Below, in pieces: positions 7,126 through 15,443 of a DNA stretch of 32,316 nucleotides (its first letter is position 1; each line of letters begins with the position of its first letter). This DNA is from Opitutus sp. GAS368 (GTDB lineage Bacteria; Verrucomicrobiota; Verrucomicrobiia; Opitutales; Opitutaceae). Under the pieces are notes generated by a model. It was not told where the DNA came from. It saw nothing but the letters and a program-made list of their open reading frames with translations, and did no database searches. The position numbers and the translations under genes were made by a program. The stretch lies in NCBI GenBank assembly GCA_945906965.1, contig CAMDRP010000024.1, positions 1 through 32,316 on the forward strand, written 5' to 3'.

Positions 7126-8583
7126 TCAGGCCGGAGTCGACGCCGGGGCGGCTTGTTTGAGGGCGAAAAGATATTTGTCCACTTTGTTGGCCGTGATGAT
7201 GCCGTAGTTAATCGTACCCAGCCAACCGGACATGATGATACCTACACTTCCGGCGTGGAACAGTCCCGGGAGTTTTTCGGAGAGATGCATAGAGACGGGC
7301 AGTCCTTCAAATTTGGTCCCGAATGAAGTGCCATTAAGATGAGTGGTGTAGCGTTCGATGGTTCGCGGCGTGGCGGCTTCTTTCCAGTCGATCTTGGCGC
7401 GCACATCAGGAATAAATTTCTCCAAGGCCACGAGTGATTCTTCGATCATGCGTAGTTTGTGCGCCTCGTAATCATCCTCGGAAAGCGATTTCCAATCGGG
7501 ATAAAGACCGTTGAGCGAAGCTACAACGGTGTAGCGATCGGAGCCGGGACGTGTATCGGGGTAATACACCGAAAACGTCCGACTCGTGGTCTGAAAATGC
7601 GTGAGTTCTTCGTTGCTGTACTGCGGCGCAGCAGAGGTGAAAACGAGGTCGCCAATGTGCGGGATAATTTCGCCTTTACGGATGCCAAAATAAACCTGAC
7701 AGGAGCTGGAATTGATTCGGACGGCCCGCGCTTGCTCAACGAAATCGACGGGGAAATTTTTTTCACCTGCGAGCCGGAAGATCGTGTTTTTGATGTTGGC
7801 GTTGGACAGAATTGCTTTGGCACGAATGACGCGGCCGTTGCTGGAAACTATACCGCACGCGACTTTCTGGCCGGCGCGTTCCTCGACCAGGATTTTCTCG
7901 ACGAGGACTTTTTTGCGCAGCTCTACGCCATTTTTCTTCAACTCGGCGACCATTTTTTCGATCAGATCATCGGAACCGCCGCGAAACGTGTAAACGCCAG
8001 CTCCCATGAAGTTCGAAAACACGATCCCGAAGGTGATTGCAGGGTCATCGAAATTAGAACCGTTGGCGTAGGAGATCGGCTCCATCAGCAAGCGGTGGAC
8101 GTCGAGTCGGCCCGGGAAGAAACGATTCAACATTTGCCCCGTCGTCTCCGGGTTGTTGTCGTAATAATTCATTGCCCGCAGGTAATCGTAGAATGCTTCC
8201 ACCTCGGTGCGCTGCAGTTTAAATTGGTCGACGAGCACGCGGGTGTAATCTTCGCGGGTGAACGTCGTCCAAACATCCATCTGCGGGTTCACGAATCGGA
8301 TGTCTTTTAATTGCACAATCGCATCGGAAATTTCTTTCGTCCAGTAGCGGCGACAGGACTTGATCATGCCGCTCGGAAAGCCGTGCAGCGAGATGTCGAA
8401 AATGTGACCACCTTTCCGCGTGAACCAGGTGGCGAGCCCGCCAAATTGATAGTGATGCTCGACCAAGAGCACGCGGTGGCCGGCCTTCGCGAGCGCATTC
8501 GCACCCGTGAGGCCGCCTAAACCGCTGCCGATCACAATCACATCGTACTCGTCGGCGACACCTTTGAGCCAATCGTAAGCCAT
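7126..8583 (-). CDS. CrtI/phytoene-desaturase-like FAD oxidoreductase
   Basis: The 485-residue protein starts at the ATG 8581-8583; a 38-residue upstream extension reaching into the preceding gene was rejected. Near residue 13 it has the dinucleotide-binding motif [22 protein letters not shown], followed by the FGGLATWF block that follows it in CrtI-type desaturases and saturases. The C-terminal FAD-contact region reads [20 protein letters not shown], unlike the GxGxxPGGGIPG form of carotenoid desaturases, so the substrate is probably not a C40 carotene. Its place between an exported protein and fabZ in a carrier-protein cluster suggests it oxidises an acyl chain. Cofactor FAD is well supported; the reaction is inferred. 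Confidence 0.8.
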   Translation of the reverse strand: MAYDWLKGVADEYDVIVIGSGLGGLTGANALAKAGHRVLLVEHHYQFGGLATWFTRKGGHIFDISLHGFPSGMIKSCRRYWTKEISDAIVQLKDIRFVNPQMDVWTTFTREDYTRVLVDQFKLQRTEVEAFYDYLRAMNYYDNNPETTGQMLNRFFPGRLDVHRLLMEPISYANGSNFDDPAITFGIVFSNFMGAGVYTFRGGSDDLIEKMVAELKKNGVELRKKVLVEKILVEERAGQKVACGIVSSNGRVIRAKAILSNANIKNTIFRLAGEKNFPVDFVEQARAVRINSSSCQVYFGIRKGEIIPHIGDLVFTSAAPQYSNEELTHFQTTSRTFSVYYPDTRPGSDRYTVVASLNGLYPDWKSLSEDDYEAHKLRMIEESLVALEKFIPDVRAKIDWKEAATPRTIERYTTHLNGTSFGTKFEGLPVSMHLSEKLPGLFHAGSVGIIMSGWLGTINYGIITANKVDKYLFALKQAAPASTPA

Positions 8584-8623
8584 GAAGCGACTAAGGTGAG
8601 CCGCCGTCTGGCCAAAGCGCAAC

Positions 8624-9481
8624 TCAGAGTTTGAGGCCGCGCAGATATTTGAACGATTCAGGAATCGAGCGGAGCGGATACATCGTCTCGTCCTCAAGAA
8701 AATAGTGTTTCACCCCGATTTTTTGGGCGGCCCCGAGCACTTCTCGCCAATTAATTTGTCCGTCGCCGACGGCAACTTTGGCCATCGTGGGACTGCCGCC
8801 AGTGTGGGTGCCGCGTTGGAAATCCTTCAACATATCCTTAATGTGCAGCATCGAAAAGCGATTAGGGTATTTGGCCAAGAGGGCCGAGGGATCGATTCCG
8901 GTGATAAAAACCCAGTACACGTCCATCTGGAAGGTCACGAGGTCCGGCTGCGTCTCACGGACCAGTAGATCGAACATAGTCTCTCCATTACCGGCCGCGG
9001 TCGGACGAAACTCGAGGCCGTGCGGATGGTAGCCGAACATCAAACCGGCTTTTTTACAAGCCGCGCCCCATTCGTTGAATTTGGCGGCCATGGCGTGAGC
9101 CATTTCCTCGCTAAACGGCTTGGTCTTGCTCACAGGCGGATAGGGCACGACCACGTACTTAAGCCCGAGGACCTTAGCGTCAGCGATGACGGCGTTGATA
9201 TCTTTTTCAAAAAGTCCGTAGCCAAAATGTCCGCTGACCGGAGCGAGGCCGCGCTTTTTTAATTCGGCGACGAATTCTTCGGGTTTCAGTGAACCGGTGC
9301 CCGCCACTTCCACTTCTTTTACGCCGTACGACTGTGCGAGATCGAGCGCTCCCGTGGTGCTCTCCTTGGTCTGGGCGCGCAGGCTGTAAAGTTGAAGCCC
9401 AAGCCGATCATGGAAGTCAGAAGCCAACAAACGACTTATGAGCATCGCCGCAACTAAGATGACTCTATAAGTGTTTTTCAT
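8624..9481 (-). CDS. Exported sugar phosphate isomerase/epimerase-like TIM-barrel protein
   Basis: The 285-residue protein has an N-terminal signal peptide ([21 protein letters not shown]) and a xylose-isomerase-like TIM barrel. Features include [20 protein letters not shown], the metal-site-like [20 protein letters not shown] and a late FLEDETM glutamate. Such secreted barrels are common in Verrucomicrobia and Planctomycetes and are thought to act on sugars or inositols; the substrate here is unknown. It sits between the two CrtI-like genes with gaps of about 30-40 bp, so it is co-directional and probably co-transcribed, though its role in a lipid operon is not obvious. A perfect GGGTATACCC palindrome lies at 9492-9501, just upstream of the start. 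Confidence 0.75.
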   Translation of the reverse strand: MKNTYRVILVAAMLISRLLASDFHDRLGLQLYSLRAQTKESTTGALDLAQSYGVKEVEVAGTGSLKPEEFVAELKKRGLAPVSGHFGYGLFEKDINAVIADAKVLGLKYVVVPYPPVSKTKPFSEEMAHAMAAKFNEWGAACKKAGLMFGYHPHGLEFRPTAAGNGETMFDLLVRETQPDLVTFQMDVYWVFITGIDPSALLAKYPNRFSMLHIKDMLKDFQRGTHTGGSPTMAKVAVGDGQINWREVLGAAQKIGVKHYFLEDETMYPLRSIPESFKYLRGLKL

Positions 9482-9512
9482 GGGGTATTTGGGGTATACC
9501 CACAGAATACAT

Positions 9513-10943
9513 CTACGAATTCTTTTGCAAGATATGAAAATTAGCCATCGAGATGCCGCTCAACATTGCGCCGATGATCCCCAAAAAACCTTGGTCGGTG
9601 CCACACAGGTAAACGTTTTCCAACGGTGTGCGACCTTGGCGGTGTTTGACCGGTGCGCCGTAAATAGCCCCTCCGATATGTCCCGTGAATTTGGTGATGG
9701 TGCGCGGCGTAAACATGTCCGTCGTGATCGTGGCTTCCGTTAGCGTGGCGTCGCTCACGGTTGGGATGAACCGCCGCGCGCTGCGCTGCACCTCCTCGAA
9801 ACAACGAATTTTTTGGGCTTGGTAACTCTCTTCGCCTAGAGTCGCCCATTGATCGTAGCGCGCGAGGCAAGTGACTCGAAAAATTCCTTCCGGAAGTTGC
9901 CGATTGTCCCCGTAATCAAAATTATTCGGCAAGCAGATGACGCCACTTCGCGTATCCAACGCATTCGTCGGGCACGCATAATCGAAATGCGCCGAGTCAT
10001 TGAAAAAAACAATCGTGTCGCTCCCCCACCCGAGCGCCGCAGGCTGACACTTGAGGATAGAAATCGTCTCAACAAACGAAAGGCGGCCGGCCTCAAGGGC
10101 GGCCACTTCGGGAGCCTGCCCGATCAAACGTTCCGTCTCCGGTGCGCCGATGGAGGAGATGATGTGCGTGGCCGTGATTTCTTCACCCGTGTCGAGCATC
10201 AGCGCAGTCGCGCGACCTTCGCGGGCTAGGATTTTTTGCACGCCGCATTTCATGCGGCGCTCGCCGCCGGCTTGGCGGTACTTCTCCAACAATACGCGCA
10301 AAATGACCCGCACCCCGTCAAAGGGCCTCGCAAAGCCCTCGAGGAAAAGCGCCTTGAACATGATCACAAATTGGCCGAACTCCATGTCGTGCTCTTGCGC
10401 GCTGCCATAGTACATCACCGGGCAAAATAGCATATCTTCTAGCAACGCGTCTTTGATGTGCGTGCGCACGACACCTCGGGCGGAGATGGGCGCGACCTCC
10501 AGCGAGACGTCGTCGTAGGTTTTGACGGCGGCGACGAGCGCACGGAAACCGTCGATCTCCTTGGGGAACTGAGTCGCGACCTCGTTTTCAAAGACCGCAA
10601 AATCGTTGGTGAAACGCAGTGAGGTCTCACCGTTGGGCCCGAAAGCGACGCGGGATTGTTTTTGCTCACACAGCGCAAACTCGGCGCGGTCGATGCGCAA
10701 TTGACGCAACAATTTGGTGAGCGGAGTGCCTTTGACACCGGGCCTGACGAAGTTCGTCAACGCGTGCAAGCCGACGTCGAATTTACGCCCGCCGATGCTG
10801 TAAAAACTATTGAGTCCACCGGTCGCGTTGTGGCGCTCGAAGATGCAGACTTTTTTACCGAAGTGCGCCAAACGGATCCCTGCGGCCAGACCCGACATGC
10901 CCGCGCCGATAATCGCGACATCGTAGTGGTTGCGGGTGTTCAT
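9513..10943 (-). CDS. Second CrtI-like FAD oxidoreductase
   Basis: The 476-residue protein has an N-terminal Rossmann motif (DVAIIGAGMSGLAAGIRLAHFG), the GGLNSFYSIGG block, and a C-terminal FAD-contact region LCGTDQGFLGIIGAMLSG. This places it in the phytoene desaturase/retinol saturase superfamily, but in a branch distinct from its neighbour at 7126-8583. It could introduce, remove or isomerise double bonds. Two different members in one carrier-protein cluster suggest sequential steps on one chain. It starts just downstream of a hairpin with a T run, so its expression may be lower than that of the ketosynthase and carrier protein. Confidence 0.8.
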   Translation of the reverse strand: MNTRNHYDVAIIGAGMSGLAAGIRLAHFGKKVCIFERHNATGGLNSFYSIGGRKFDVGLHALTNFVRPGVKGTPLTKLLRQLRIDRAEFALCEQKQSRVAFGPNGETSLRFTNDFAVFENEVATQFPKEIDGFRALVAAVKTYDDVSLEVAPISARGVVRTHIKDALLEDMLFCPVMYYGSAQEHDMEFGQFVIMFKALFLEGFARPFDGVRVILRVLLEKYRQAGGERRMKCGVQKILAREGRATALMLDTGEEITATHIISSIGAPETERLIGQAPEVAALEAGRLSFVETISILKCQPAALGWGSDTIVFFNDSAHFDYACPTNALDTRSGVICLPNNFDYGDNRQLPEGIFRVTCLARYDQWATLGEESYQAQKIRCFEEVQRSARRFIPTVSDATLTEATITTDMFTPRTITKFTGHIGGAIYGAPVKHRQGRTPLENVYLCGTDQGFLGIIGAMLSGISMANFHILQKNS

Positions 10944-10962
10944 GCTTGGTGGGTGGGCAGAG

Positions 10963-10990
10963 AAAAGGCCGGGAAGGCGATTCCCGGCCT
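10963..10990 (-). terminator. GC-rich hairpin with T run between acp and CrtI-like gene (terminator or attenuator)
   Basis: AGGCCGGGAA (10966-10975) and TTCCCGGCCT (10981-10990) form a perfect 10-bp stem with a 5-base loop. On the minus strand the stem is followed by TTTTCT (10961-10966). It lies inside the run of co-directional genes, after the carrier protein gene, so it probably acts as a partial terminator giving more ketosynthase and ACP transcript than downstream genes. Confidence 0.65.
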
Positions 10991-11011
10991 GAGTTGAAAG
11001 ACGATCGGCGA

Positions 11012-11275
11012 TCAGCCTTTGGCGGCGAGCGCGATGAACTTGGGCGTCAAGTATTCGGCGCAGCTGTCGAGCGAGGCGAGGTGTTGGTAATCGGCCTCGG
11101 GTACTTCGATGCTGTGGCGCTTACGCAGCTCCATGACGATATCGAGGAAATCCATGCTATCGAGCTGAAGTTGATCGCGGAGGCGGACTTCAGGTTTCAC
11201 ATTCGAAAGGTCTTCGTCGGGCGCGATATCGGCGATGATGTCGAGTACGACTTGTTTGCATTCGTCTTTGGTCAT
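11012..11275 (-). CDS. Acyl carrier protein
   Basis: An acidic 87-residue four-helix protein. LQLDSMDFLDIVMEL holds the phosphopantetheine attachment site at Ser40 (DSMD, matching DSL/DSx of ACPs). The ATG at 11273-11275 was chosen because the 14 residues upstream overlap the ketosynthase gene and do not match the family. It lies 19 bp downstream of the ketosynthase gene. It would carry the growing chain for the ketosynthase, FabZ-like and FabI-like enzymes and probably for the FAD oxidoreductases. It is not next to fabD, fabG or plsX, unlike the usual housekeeping acpP. Confidence 0.9.
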   Translation of the reverse strand: MTKDECKQVVLDIIADIAPDEDLSNVKPEVRLRDQLQLDSMDFLDIVMELRKRHSIEVPEADYQHLASLDSCAEYLTPKFIALAAKG

Positions 11276-11294
11276 GGTGCAGTAGAATTCGGGA

Positions 11295-12533
11295 TTAGGC
11301 GGCAAAGCGTTTAACAATCAACGCGGAATTTATGCCGAGCATCCCGAAGGAATTATTAAGAATGGTGTCCACTTTGGCAACCGTGCGCGGCTGATTGAGC
11401 ACCAGACCAGGCAACGCGCAGGCCGGATCAAGGTCATCAACATTGATCGAAGGATGCACGGTGAGGTCGTTAAACGACGGTAGATTACCCGCGAGCTCGA
11501 GCGCTCCGGCCGCGCCCATGCAATGCCCAATATAGCCCTTGGTGTTGTTGATATAGGTGTCGGGGCAACCTTCGCCAAACACCGCGCGGATCGCCTCGCA
11601 TTCCTGAATATCGCCCAAGGGCGTGGCCGTGGCGTGAGTATTCACGATGTGGATATCGCTCGGCTTAAGGCCAGCGCGCGTAATAGCGGCGCGGATGCAC
11701 TCAGCCTGACGCGTGGGGTTGGGTAACACGTAGTCGGAGGCGTCGGAGTTGACGTGGTAACCGGCGATCTCGGCGTAGATTTTGGCGCCGCGAGCCTGGG
11801 CCTCTTCGAGGCGTTCTAGCGTGTATAAACAACCACCTTCGGAAATGACGATGCCGTTGCGCGCTTTGTCGAAGGGGCGCGAGGCTTTGTGCGGGTCCGC
11901 GTGTTGCGCGAGGGCGTTTTGAGATTTAAAACCCGCGAAAATACCAAAGGTGTGAATACTTTCGCTGATCCCGCCGCAAAGGGCAAAATCGACTTCACCG
12001 AGTCGCAACATCTGCGCGGCGTGAATCAGGCCCATGTTGCCCGCCGCACACGCGGCCCCGATCGTGTAAGCCGGACCGGTGATGCCCAGATTGAGCGAGG
12101 TTTCGCCCGCGGGGTTGTTGGCGACGGTGCGGGGATTGTGATAGTGCGACCAGAACTTCGTATCGTAGTTAAATTTCGAGATGTTGTAGATTTCGTTCTC
12201 GGTCTCGACGTTGCCGTGCTCAGTGCAACCGATGTAAATACCGACGCGGTCTTTGGGCAGCGTTTCGAAATTAACTCCACTGTCGGCCAAAGCTTCCCGC
12301 GCACAATAAATTGAGATGGATCCCGCCCGCGTCCCCACGCGGAGCTCTTTTTTCTTCTGGTACTTCAACGGATCGTAATGACAGACGCCGGCGAGCTGGG
12401 TACCCATGTAGCGGATCTCCATGCGCTCGATGCCGGCGATGCCGTGCAGTAAATTTTGCCGGAATTCGGCGAGAGAATTGCCGTTGGGGGCGGTGAGACC
12501 GATTCCAGTGATGACGATACGCGCGGGCTTCAT
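11295..12533 (-). CDS. Beta-ketoacyl-ACP synthase (FabF family)
   Basis: The 412-residue KASII-type enzyme starts at ATG 12531-12533 (MKPARIVITGIGL), the normal FabF start. The full catalytic set is visible: Cys162 in GAACAAGN, His300 in NTHATATPLGD, Lys332 in NNTKGYIGH and His337. It is therefore an active condensing enzyme and not a chain-length-factor subunit. It would extend ACP-bound acyl chains with malonyl-ACP. The active-site surroundings (GAACAAGN, HATATP) differ from housekeeping FabF (TACTSG, HGTSTP), suggesting a specialised branch as found in polyene or other secondary lipid clusters. It is the first gene of the minus-strand run, divergent from galE across a 62-bp gap that must hold both promoters. 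Confidence 0.85.
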   Translation of the reverse strand: MKPARIVITGIGLTAPNGNSLAEFRQNLLHGIAGIERMEIRYMGTQLAGVCHYDPLKYQKKKELRVGTRAGSISIYCAREALADSGVNFETLPKDRVGIYIGCTEHGNVETENEIYNISKFNYDTKFWSHYHNPRTVANNPAGETSLNLGITGPAYTIGAACAAGNMGLIHAAQMLRLGEVDFALCGGISESIHTFGIFAGFKSQNALAQHADPHKASRPFDKARNGIVISEGGCLYTLERLEEAQARGAKIYAEIAGYHVNSDASDYVLPNPTRQAECIRAAITRAGLKPSDIHIVNTHATATPLGDIQECEAIRAVFGEGCPDTYINNTKGYIGHCMGAAGALELAGNLPSFNDLTVHPSINVDDLDPACALPGLVLNQPRTVAKVDTILNNSFGMLGINSALIVKRFAA

Positions 12534-12595
12534 GCAGGTGTAAGAGGAAATCGCTAGCCATCTCGCCTCCGAAAGCAATAAAACCCTCCATTCTT

Positions 12596-13588
12596 ATGAA
12601 CGTTCTCGTCGTTGGAGGCGCCGGCTACATCGGCAGTCACTGTGTTCGCCAGTTGCAGCTCGCGGGGCATCGGCCCGTCGTGCTCGACAATTTAGTCTTC
12701 GGTCACCGCGGTGCCGTCGGTCCCGAGGTGCCGTACTACGCAGCCGATCTGGGCGATGAAAAGACGGTCGGCGATATCCTCGTGCGAGAAAAAATCGAGG
12801 CCGTCATGCATTTCGCGGCGTTCGCCTACGTCGGCGAATCCGTCACCGACCCGCTCAAATATTATTTCAACAACGTGGTCGCCACGCTCGGCTTGCTCCG
12901 CACGATGCACCTTCACGGTGTAAAAAAATTTGTTTTCTCGTCCACCTGCGCCACCTATGGCGTCCCCGCCGGCATGCCGATCGTCGAGACGATGCCGCAG
13001 GCGCCGATCAATCCCTACGGTCAGACCAAGCTCGACATCGAGAACGCCCTCAAAGCCCTCGCTCATGCCCACGGACTCAGCTTTGCCGCCTTCCGCTATT
13101 TTAATGCCGCCGGTGCCGCCGAGGACGCGGCGATCGGCGAAGATCACATCCCGGAATCACACTTGATTCCCCTCGCAATCCAAGCCGCTACGGGCCAACG
13201 CGCCGCGTTGCACGTTTTCGGCAACGATTATCCCACGCCCGACGGCACGTGTCTGCGTGACTACGTCCACGTCGACGATCTGAGCCGCGCCCACATCGCA
13301 GTGTTTAAGAAACTCGAAAAACCCGGCACCGCGCTCTTTTACAATCTCGGCACGGGCAAACCTACTTCGGTGCTTCAGGTCATCCGCGCCGTGGAAAACG
13401 TCACCGGCCTGAAAGTACCCCACGCGTTCGCCCCTCGCCGCGCCGGAGACCCGCCCGAGCTCTACGCGAATTCCGCCAAAGCCATTGAGGAACTTGGCTG
13501 GGAGATCAAATTCAACGACATCGAATCCATCGTCGCGACCGCGTGGCGCTGGCACCAGAAATCGCCCCGCGGTTTCGCCGATCGCTGA
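12596..13588 (+). CDS. galE: UDP-glucose 4-epimerase
   Basis: The 330-residue extended SDR has the NAD-binding GGAGYIGSHCVRQL at residues 7-20 and the catalytic Tyr141 and Lys145 in NPYGQTKLDIE, with SSTCATYG supplying the serine. Other GalE signatures are LRDYVHVDDL and FRYFNAAGA. It interconverts UDP-glucose and UDP-galactose for envelope polysaccharide or galactose metabolism. Its length and motifs are those of bacterial GalE. It is divergent from the lipid cluster and converges on the esterase fusion gene with only 3 bp between stop codons. A small hairpin (GAGGCT-TAG-AGCCTC, 13587-13601) spans both stops. Confidence 0.92.
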   Translation: MNVLVVGGAGYIGSHCVRQLQLAGHRPVVLDNLVFGHRGAVGPEVPYYAADLGDEKTVGDILVREKIEAVMHFAAFAYVGESVTDPLKYYFNNVVATLGLLRTMHLHGVKKFVFSSTCATYGVPAGMPIVETMPQAPINPYGQTKLDIENALKALAHAHGLSFAAFRYFNAAGAAEDAAIGEDHIPESHLIPLAIQAATGQRAALHVFGNDYPTPDGTCLRDYVHVDDLSRAHIAVFKKLEKPGTALFYNLGTGKPTSVLQVIRAVENVTGLKVPHAFAPRRAGDPPELYANSAKAIEELGWEIKFNDIESIVATAWRWHQKSPRGFADR

Positions 13589-13591
13589 GGC

Positions 13592-15361
13592 TTAGAGCCT
13601 CGGCGCGGTCGGCTTCAACGGTGGCGCCCAAGCATTCACGCCGACCGTGTTGAGCCGGCGCTTGAAGATTTTGTCCCCGCACGTCACGTAAAGCGTATCG
13701 AACTTGGCTCCACCGAAAACGAGGTTGGAGCAACGCCCGTTTGGCGTCGGCATGATACACTGCACGCGACCGGCCTGATCGCAGATTTGAATCCCCAGCC
13801 GCGTCGCCACATAGAGTCGTCCGTCGCGATCCACTTTCAGGCCGTCAGCAAAACTCTGGTCCTCGCCGTCGGGCTCGTGGAGCCAGTAATAGCGTTGTTT
13901 GTGCGCGAGCGTGCCGTCGGACTGGATTTGATAACTGTAAACCCAATGCGAGCGATAATCAGAAACATAAAGCAACGTCTGATCCGGCGAGAGCGCGATG
14001 CCATTGGAAAAACGTAAACCCGCGTCCACTTCGAGCGGTTCACGACTACCGGGGCGCAACAGCCAGACGCGGCTGGGTTCGTTCGACGACGCGACCGGGG
14101 AATTCGTGAAGTAAACGTTTCCGTTGTGAGCGACGACGACATCGTTGCCGCGTTTTCCCAGCGCCAAGACCGTCGTGCGCCCATCGGTTTCACGTGCGAG
14201 CACATTGGGAATCGTGCCCGACACGGAAAAAAGTCGCCCGTCCGGCCCGAAGGCTTGGCCCGAGGCTTTCTCGCAGTTGGCACTCACCTCCGCCAACGCG
14301 CCATCGAGGCTGACTCGATGCGTCACATTGCGGCCGATGTCGTTGAAGAAAACCTCGCCGCGGGTATTCACGGTGGGCGCATCAGTATTTAGAAAACCTT
14401 CACCGACGAGTTGCCAGCCTTCGCCCGCGATCAAGAGCGTCGCGAGTGTGGTGTTTTTCGTCGGTGCGAAGTTGCGTACAGGCTCAGGCCAGCCTTGCCA
14501 GAGCCAGCGGATCGCATCGGGGAAAAGCATCGTGCCGTGTTTGCCGCTGTGCGCGCCTTCGCCCCAGACGTGACGCACTTCGTAACCAGAAAAAACCAAC
14601 GAGCGCTCCATCGCCTGATTTGCCATCCACCAATCGCCGGCGTAGATGTTATTGTCGTTGGTCCCGTCCTGCAGAAACACGCGCAGGGCCTTGGGCTCGT
14701 ACTTGCGGATGAGCGTCGGATAACGATCCCCGCCGCGCAGGCCGACGTAGGTACCGATCGCACTGAACACACGGGAAAATGCATCCGGCCGTTCCCACGC
14801 CGCCGTGAACGCCGCGATGGCGCCGCTACTCGATCCACCGATAGCCCGATCGTTGCCGGCGCGCGAAAGTCGAATCACACGACCGTCGGCCGTTTTCCGC
14901 GCTTCGACGGCCGGCAACACTTCGTCGAGAATAAACCGTGCGTAGGTGTCGCCGAGACCGTCGTATTCGTAGCTGCGATTAAAGCGATCGAGCGCGTGGG
15001 CCGCGTGCGCGGCTTTCACGATGCCCGGTCGCACAAACACGCCGATCAAGACCGGGATTTCTCCGCGGGCGATAAGGTTGTCAAAAACCACGGGCGCATT
15101 CCATTGCACGCCGTCTTGGTTTACGTAAACGCACGCGGGCTTGGTCCCGTCGTATTGACGCGGCACGTAGATCGTGACTTCACGCGTGGTGCCGGAAAAA
15201 ATCTTGGCGCTCGCAAATTCAAACTTGATGAGCTCGCCCTGAGGCACGCCCGGTTGCGGCTTAGAATCAGGGCCCGGCAAGTAATCTTCGGCCGAGGCCG
15301 GTGTAAGTGCGGCGATACTAAAAAGAGCAAAAATAAATGTGAAACGCAGCAGGATTTTCAT
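13592..15361 (-). CDS. Secreted esterase fused to an SMP-30/gluconolactonase-type beta-propeller
   Basis: The 589-residue protein starts at ATG 15359-15361 with a signal peptide (hydrophobic core about residues 4-20, PASAED cleavage region). Residues about 45-305 are an alpha/beta hydrolase of the enterochelin/feruloyl-esterase type: VTIYVPRQYDG, the nucleophile motif GGSSSG with Ser178, Asp232 in FLQDGTND, and His271 or His275 in GAHSGKHG. Residues about 320-589 form a beta-propeller of the SMP-30/gluconolactonase type (FGPDGRLF, FSNGIALSPDQTLLYVSD, FADGLKVDRDGRLYVA). The two domains could release and then hydrolyse lactone or ester groups of plant-type carbohydrates in the periplasm; the substrate is not known. 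Confidence 0.8.
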   Translation of the reverse strand: MKILLRFTFIFALFSIAALTPASAEDYLPGPDSKPQPGVPQGELIKFEFASAKIFSGTTREVTIYVPRQYDGTKPACVYVNQDGVQWNAPVVFDNLIARGEIPVLIGVFVRPGIVKAAHAAHALDRFNRSYEYDGLGDTYARFILDEVLPAVEARKTADGRVIRLSRAGNDRAIGGSSSGAIAAFTAAWERPDAFSRVFSAIGTYVGLRGGDRYPTLIRKYEPKALRVFLQDGTNDNNIYAGDWWMANQAMERSLVFSGYEVRHVWGEGAHSGKHGTMLFPDAIRWLWQGWPEPVRNFAPTKNTTLATLLIAGEGWQLVGEGFLNTDAPTVNTRGEVFFNDIGRNVTHRVSLDGALAEVSANCEKASGQAFGPDGRLFSVSGTIPNVLARETDGRTTVLALGKRGNDVVVAHNGNVYFTNSPVASSNEPSRVWLLRPGSREPLEVDAGLRFSNGIALSPDQTLLYVSDYRSHWVYSYQIQSDGTLAHKQRYYWLHEPDGEDQSFADGLKVDRDGRLYVATRLGIQICDQAGRVQCIMPTPNGRCSNLVFGGAKFDTLYVTCGDKIFKRRLNTVGVNAWAPPLKPTAPRL

Positions 15362-15400
15362 GAAGGGTAACGTGAAATTGAGAACGCGATCCAAACGCAC

Positions 15401-15428
15401 AAAAAAACGCCGGAGATTAACCGGCGTT
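15401..15428 (-). terminator. Rho-independent terminator after the ThuA-domain gene
   Basis: AACGCCGG (15406-15413) pairs with CCGGCGTT (15421-15428) across a 7-base loop. On the minus strand the stem leads into seven Ts (complement of 15401-15407). It lies 16 bp past the stop of the ThuA-domain gene and upstream of the esterase fusion start at 15361, so the two genes are probably separate transcripts. Confidence 0.85.
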
Positions 15429-15443
15429 GAGGTGGAGAAAAAA

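Noticed and set aside
7459-8310. Long plus-strand frame opposite the CrtI-like gene
   Set aside because: It is antisense to a well-supported gene and shows no family motif.
8584-8697. 38-residue N-terminal extension of the first CrtI-like protein
   Set aside because: It runs into the upstream gene and precedes the FAD motif with unrelated residues; the ATG at 8581-8583 fits the family.
14411-15370. 319-codon plus-strand frame opposite the esterase fusion
   Set aside because: It is a shadow of the real minus-strand gene; its His/Arg-rich composition is typical of antisense frames.
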